Shown here: in pieces, positions 59,901-64,000 of the stretch
Layout: each line of letters opens with the position of its first letter
Numbering within the stretch: position 1 is the first letter of the stretch
Source of the DNA: an uncultured Bacteroidota bacterium
Lineage (GTDB): Bacteria; Bacteroidota; Bacteroidia; Chitinophagales; Chitinophagaceae
Direction: 5' to 3'
NCBI GenBank assembly: GCA_903882805.1
Contig: CAIRYK010000095.1
Location: 35,444 to 99,443, forward strand
Length of the DNA stretch: 64,000 nt
Translations under genes and position numbers: made by a program
Notes under the pieces: model-generated
Told to the model about the DNA's origin: nothing
Databases searched by the model: none
The model's input: only the letters and a program-made list of their open reading frames with translations

Positions 59901-60375
59901 GGGCGTCGAGTTCTAACGTCTCGCCCACTTTTATAGCTATCATGTTATCGGATAGCGAAGATGGGTTGACGACTTTCTCAAAAAGCGCTTCGGGATAGGT
60001 GATCAACATTTTTTTGTTCACCTTTTTGCCCGAGAACTTAGTGAGGGCTTCTGTGCGCAGCATTATGTGGCTGCTATTGAGTTCATTAAAGTGGCCGCTA
60101 CGCTTGAAAGAGTCGGGGAAGAAGAAAATATCCAGTCCGCGGGTCAGGTGTTCTATATCATTATGGAAGTATGCCGCTTCTTCTTTATCGTTGAGGATGA
60201 AAACGTGGTTGTACTCTAAATTGTGCCACAATGCAGCGGCTACAAAGTTGATAGCCGACCCGCGAAGATTGTCGAGATAGACGCGCGTTTTATGGTCAGA
60301 CAAAGAGATTCCCACCGCTATTTGTTTTAAGCGGACATCGTTTTGATACAAACCCTGCAGCACTTCCAAATTCAT
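56992..60375 (-). CDS. mfd: Transcription-repair coupling factor Mfd
   Basis: 1127 residues from the ATG at 60375. Mfd removes RNA polymerase stalled at lesions and recruits UvrA/B. The domain order is complete: UvrB-homology region (about 10-330, with [20 protein letters not shown] and [18 protein letters not shown]); RNA polymerase-interaction domain ([20 protein letters not shown]); helicase motor with Walker A [20 protein letters not shown], DEEQ box [33 protein letters not shown], and the second lobe with [20 protein letters not shown]; C-terminal TRCF domain. A TACCTTTG box ends only 6 nt before the ATG, so the message may be leaderless. Confidence 0.97.
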   Translation of the reverse strand: [1127 protein letters not shown]

Positions 60376-60731
60376 CGCGGGCAAAGGTAGGGGAAATATA
60401 TTGATTGATTGGCTGTATAAGTTTTTGAGGCAGGTTAGACAAAAGAAGTACAATTAGATTTGCAAAGTGAAGAAAGCGCTTAAGAAAGTAAAAATGCCGC
60501 GATTGAATTTGATAGAAGAAGTTAATATTTTATGCTGAAAATCAATAAATTGGGTATAATGAAATAATTTATTTGAATTTAGCGCCAACCATACTTTTAT
60601 AATTTGTGTCTTACTTGCTTGTGGAGTATTAATTTCGCGTCATTATTAGCGTTTTTTAGTTTTGACGAGGCGTTTGAACACGATTTTTGTTTTTTGAAGA
60701 GTTGACCTTGATATTTTAAATTGAGTTTTTT
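60376..60731. other. Intergenic region between divergent mfd and the T9SS type B adhesin, with mfd promoter box
   Basis: TACCTTTG on the minus strand at 60382-60389 ends 6 nt before the mfd ATG, a leaderless layout. The rest is AT-rich and holds no gene. TACTTTTA at 60593-60600 (one mismatch) and T-rich stretches near 60690 are weak promoter candidates for the plus-strand gene at 60732. Confidence 0.5.
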
Positions 60732-63700
60732 ATGCGTAATCGGTTACTATTATTTGCACTATTTTTCATTTCATTCAGGAGCAGTTATGGCCAGATGGTT
60801 GGCGGCAATATGTTTTTGCAAGGAGCATATGTTGAGATAGGTTGTTGCCCTAACGATGCGTTCGGCGCATGTACCAATCCAGGCGGCTACCATCCTCACT
60901 TTGGTCCGGCGCTTGCCGAAGTTTACGATTATGGTCATGACGGCTGGACAACAGGCGCACCTGCCTACATGGGCGACTATACCTATCCCGGCAGTCCGTT
61001 CGAAGGTTGGGAAATACAGGTAAACGGCACTCGCGGTCAGGCCTATCAAAACTGCGGCGGCACGTATAACTATAGTGGCGGCGGTTCCTTTACCGGCGCA
61101 GGCCACACCAGCTATAGCGGCGTAGGCGGACGCAGAATAGGAAACTACGCAGCAACCTATACCGGCGGCGGCAGCAGCCTTCAGATCAGACAAGAAACTC
61201 GCGTAGACACATTGTCTTCATGGGTTGTTGTTACTACAAAATTCTACAATCCATCAGGTTCTGCTGTTCCAGGAGTGTACTACTGGCGTTCTGGCGACCC
61301 CGATAACGACCAAACATGGCCCGGCGGTAGTTTCTTTACCAACAATACCATTGTACACCAAAACGAAGATTCCCGCCACCTGGTGCAGGTATCTGCAGTT
61401 GGCCGTACAGGCGCTAATTCATATATGAGCTTGGGTACTAAAGACTGCCGCGCAGTATGCTGTATATATGGCGCCTGGGGTCTTACCGTCGGTCAGGATC
61501 TTGCAGCCGTGTGGAGCCGCACTTATGGCGCAACTTATGCACTGGGCGCAACCTACAACGGCGACGTTGGTATTGGCCTTGTGTACAACATAGGCACTAT
61601 TCCTGCTAATGATAGCGCAGTAATATCTTACGCTTATATGTGGGGTAACAACAGCTTCATTGACAGCGCATTCCCTGATCCGGTATTGTCTATTAACAGA
61701 ACAATTATCAGAACTTATCCCGATACGCTTGACGCTTGTTTGTATCCCGGCGTTGACTCATTGCCATTGGACATCATATACGGCGAAGACAAGAGCTGGA
61801 CATGGGGCGAATGGAAATGGGCGCCTTCTACAGGTCTTTCAGCTACTACCGGCGCACACGTTTTTATTCATCTTTCTGCAGTACCCGGCTACATGACGTA
61901 TACCGTAACGGGCGACGACAGCACGAGTCATATGCGTTCATGCCAGCGTAAATCATTTGTATTCACTGTACACTCTTGCCATTTGGCCAGCGATAACGAC
62001 CCATGCTATGGCGATACATTGAAATTGAAGATGGAAGGCGATTCTCTGGGTGCAACCTACGTGTGGTATGCGCCTCCGGGCTTCACTACGCCTTTTTCTA
62101 CATCTCGCACTCCATACATCTATCCTGCATTGTATACCGACTCTGGCTTGTACCATGTAGTGCGCACAATAGCCGGCGTAAGCGATACCGACAGCACGCA
62201 CGTGTTTATCCATCGCAAACCAGTTATCACGCTTACGAGCAATGCGCCACTGTGCGTAGATATGCACGATACGCTGAAACTGGCGGCATTCTCAGATACT
62301 ACATTGGCTTACTACAACTGGACTGGCCCGGCAGGCTACACAGCAACAGGCACTTTGCCCAAACGTCCTGACTTCATAGGCGGCTTTGGCGGACTGTATA
62401 CTGTATATGGGGCAACAAGCTATGGCTGTAAAGACACAAGTACCATATTTGTAGACACAGCAGTACGTCCGAACCCACCAATACTAGGCGGCACAATAGA
62501 CTATTGCTATGGCAGCACATATATACCAATCACTGCTCTTGGCGCCAACATATTGTGGTATCCATCGTTTAGCAGCACCACCGGTACTACAACATGGCCT
62601 GTAGTGAACACATTTGCCCCAGGCAGATACACGTTCTACGCTACGCAGACCAACCCATGTCTGAGCGCTAAGGATTCTATTACGATCACTGTTCATCCAC
62701 GTATCAATCCAAACTTCGACCCATCGCCAATAATGCTGGGTTGCGTAACGGATACTGTTCATTTCACTAACCTGTCTACCAATGCGGATTCGTACAGATG
62801 GAGCTTTGGCGACGGAACTACCGACACAGCAGCAGGTTTCGGCATAGGCATCAAGCATGGCTATACAGCGCATGGCGTATACTCTGTGAAACTGACCGGC
62901 CATACGGAGTATTGCGACAGAGACACTACGATAATAGTAGACACCCGTCATAGCGTTACTGCAAACTTTACGCCAAGTCCGGATACGATTTGCGCAAATG
63001 CCAGCACCACGATCACCGACCTGTCAACATCAGACCGTCAGGGCATCAGCAGCATACCGATAGCACAGTATGAGTGGAACTTTGGCGACGGCGGTACAGA
63101 CTTTACCGGTACGCCACCGGCGCACACTTATACAGTAGGCGGTATCTACCCAATACACCTTGTAGTACATGATTCTATCGGTTGCGCTGATTCGATAACT
63201 AAGAATGTATATGTGATAAAGATTACCAACCACAGCTTCAGCGACACCATGTTGTGTATCAGTCAGCCGCTGCCTATGGCCAACAAAGTAGAGCAGTATC
63301 CAGACTTTACATTGAGCGACTACACTTACAACTGGAGCCCTGCGACATATCTGGATGACAGCACGCTGCAGAATCCGTTCTTCAATGGGGTGGGCGCTAT
63401 AACGTACACATTCACAGCTACGCTCAATCCATATGGTTGCGCAGACACTACAACAGTAACTGTAAATTCAGTATTGGGTGTGCGTTTGGCAAATGTTACA
63501 GCGAGCGCAACAATAACTTTGGGTACGAGCATACAGTTGAATGCCGACAGCGAAGTATTCTATCGCTGGGTGCCCAACGACGGTAGTCTGGACAACCCTA
63601 ACGTAAACAATCCGATAGCAACGCCTGAGGTAACAACCATGTACACAGTGTATGGCTACGATGTGAACGGTTGTCTTGACTCTGCTTACGTAACGATTTA

Positions 63701-63995
63701 TGTAGATAGCACCATGCTGGAGTGCATGCCAGCAGGCTTTACGCCAAACGGCGACGGTATCAACGATGTTTTCCGTCCTGTAGGGGTTAAGTTCCAAAGA
63801 ATGGTAGACTTCAGAGTGTACAACAGATGGGGTCAGCAAGTGTTCTACTCCAACAACTACAAGAATGGTTGGGATGGTACATTCAACGGCGAACCACAGG
63901 ATCTGGGCACCTACTTCTACACCATAGTAGTAGCCCGTCCGGGTGGCGATGGCCAAAACATAACGTATAAAGGTCAGGTGACACTGATAAGGTAA
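60732..63995 (+). CDS. Secreted PKD-repeat adhesin with T9SS type B (gliding-motility) sorting domain
   Basis: 1087 residues, complete; the stop is 5 bases before the window end. Signal peptide RNRLLLFALFFISFRSSYGQ. The N-terminal 320 residues form a conserved surface domain (LQGAYVEIGCCPNDAFGA, EVYDYGHDGWTTGAPAYM, FEGWEIQVNGT) found in large Bacteroidota secreted proteins. Several Ig/PKD-type domains follow, including two clear PKD units (SYRWSFGDGTTDTA and QYEWNFGDGGTDF) and Cys-containing linkers (SCHLASDNDPCYGDTLKLKM). The last 90 residues are the gliding-motility-associated C-terminal domain: PAGFTPNGDGINDVFRPV, FRVYNRWGQQVFYSN, NGWDGTFNGEPQDLGTYFYT. That makes it a type B T9SS substrate, probably surface-exposed and adhesive. 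Confidence 0.93.
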   Translation: MRNRLLLFALFFISFRSSYGQMVGGNMFLQGAYVEIGCCPNDAFGACTNPGGYHPHFGPALAEVYDYGHDGWTTGAPAYMGDYTYPGSPFEGWEIQVNGTRGQAYQNCGGTYNYSGGGSFTGAGHTSYSGVGGRRIGNYAATYTGGGSSLQIRQETRVDTLSSWVVVTTKFYNPSGSAVPGVYYWRSGDPDNDQTWPGGSFFTNNTIVHQNEDSRHLVQVSAVGRTGANSYMSLGTKDCRAVCCIYGAWGLTVGQDLAAVWSRTYGATYALGATYNGDVGIGLVYNIGTIPANDSAVISYAYMWGNNSFIDSAFPDPVLSINRTIIRTYPDTLDACLYPGVDSLPLDIIYGEDKSWTWGEWKWAPSTGLSATTGAHVFIHLSAVPGYMTYTVTGDDSTSHMRSCQRKSFVFTVHSCHLASDNDPCYGDTLKLKMEGDSLGATYVWYAPPGFTTPFSTSRTPYIYPALYTDSGLYHVVRTIAGVSDTDSTHVFIHRKPVITLTSNAPLCVDMHDTLKLAAFSDTTLAYYNWTGPAGYTATGTLPKRPDFIGGFGGLYTVYGATSYGCKDTSTIFVDTAVRPNPPILGGTIDYCYGSTYIPITALGANILWYPSFSSTTGTTTWPVVNTFAPGRYTFYATQTNPCLSAKDSITITVHPRINPNFDPSPIMLGCVTDTVHFTNLSTNADSYRWSFGDGTTDTAAGFGIGIKHGYTAHGVYSVKLTGHTEYCDRDTTIIVDTRHSVTANFTPSPDTICANASTTITDLSTSDRQGISSIPIAQYEWNFGDGGTDFTGTPPAHTYTVGGIYPIHLVVHDSIGCADSITKNVYVIKITNHSFSDTMLCISQPLPMANKVEQYPDFTLSDYTYNWSPATYLDDSTLQNPFFNGVGAITYTFTATLNPYGCADTTTVTVNSVLGVRLANVTASATITLGTSIQLNADSEVFYRWVPNDGSLDNPNVNNPIATPEVTTMYTVYGYDVNGCLDSAYVTIYVDSTMLECMPAGFTPNGDGINDVFRPVGVKFQRMVDFRVYNRWGQQVFYSNNYKNGWDGTFNGEPQDLGTYFYTIVVARPGGDGQNITYKGQVTLIR

Positions 63996-64000
63996 CCTGA

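Noticed and set aside
1..64000. Looked for tRNA and rRNA genes in all spacers
   Set aside because: No cloverleaf with a GTTCRAATC-like arm and no ribosomal RNA sequence was recognised.

Overview
The window comes from a Bacteroidota chromosome, most likely a Chitinophagaceae-like member. Four of the five recognisable type IX secretion system (T9SS) substrates end in sorting domains of type A and one in type B (gliding-motility type). Promoters follow the Bacteroidota pattern: the rpsU promoter is TTTG-N19-TACCTTTG, and many other genes carry TAnnTTTG boxes. Shine-Dalgarno sequences are mostly absent. The gene order rpsU-xer-hpf and families such as DUF5683, DUF6934, MbnP and LytTR/propeller kinases fit the same phylum. 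The DNA reads as ordinary chromosome. No tRNA, rRNA, CRISPR array, insertion sequence or prophage was found.

Layout. 1-5.0 kb (minus): a truncated Omp28-like T9SS adhesin, a six-repeat NHL propeller protein and a small outer-membrane-like protein. 5.2-10.4 kb (minus): pyruvate kinase, a membrane protein, an AraC regulator, the Mg transporter MgtE and a small conserved protein. 10.6-18.9 kb (plus): a membrane protein with a Cys/Gly tail, then dxr, gpmI, topA and a SirB1-like protein. 19.0-25.6 kb: a second NHL protein, a LolC/E-type permease, a FemAB-like acetyltransferase, a BatA-like membrane protein and a DUF5683 protein. 25.6-29.2 kb (minus): a surface-glycan operon of acyltransferase, polymerase and glycosyltransferase. 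29.4-32.2 kb: cysteine desulfurase facing rpsU-xer-hpf. 32.3-34.5 kb: a sulfite-oxidase-like molybdoenzyme with two c-type cytochromes. 34.6-38.3 kb: a LytTR response regulator and its propeller-type sensor kinase, followed by what looks like a LytTR operator. 38.8-42.2 kb: sugar nucleotidyltransferase and two glycosyltransferases. 42.5-49.3 kb: a 2250-residue secreted protein with 28 Ig-like (BIG2-type) repeats. 49.4-53.7 kb: a putative copper-handling operon with an MbnP/MbnH-like pair. 53.8-60.4 kb: C-terminal processing protease, a small secreted protein, a DUF6934 two-gene cassette whose first gene has one in-frame stop, and mfd. 60.7-64.0 kb: a T9SS type B PKD adhesin.

Strongest candidates for something little described are these. 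(1) The six-gene 49.4-53.7 kb operon joins a lipoprotein copper binder of the MbnP family, a di-heme MbnH-like peroxidase, a CDLCGCS outer-membrane protein and a Cys-rich small protein, with no methanobactin genes. (2) Two ACCGTTCCC boxes 21 bp apart follow directly behind the LytTR two-component genes, with a promoter-like element behind them that opens onto about 400 bp without a gene. (3) The DUF6934 cassette is interrupted by a single TAG. (4) A 39-bp near-perfect palindrome sits 5 nt in front of the xer start. (5) Several genes appear to be leaderless.

All family names are assigned by eye from sequence motifs. No database search was possible.
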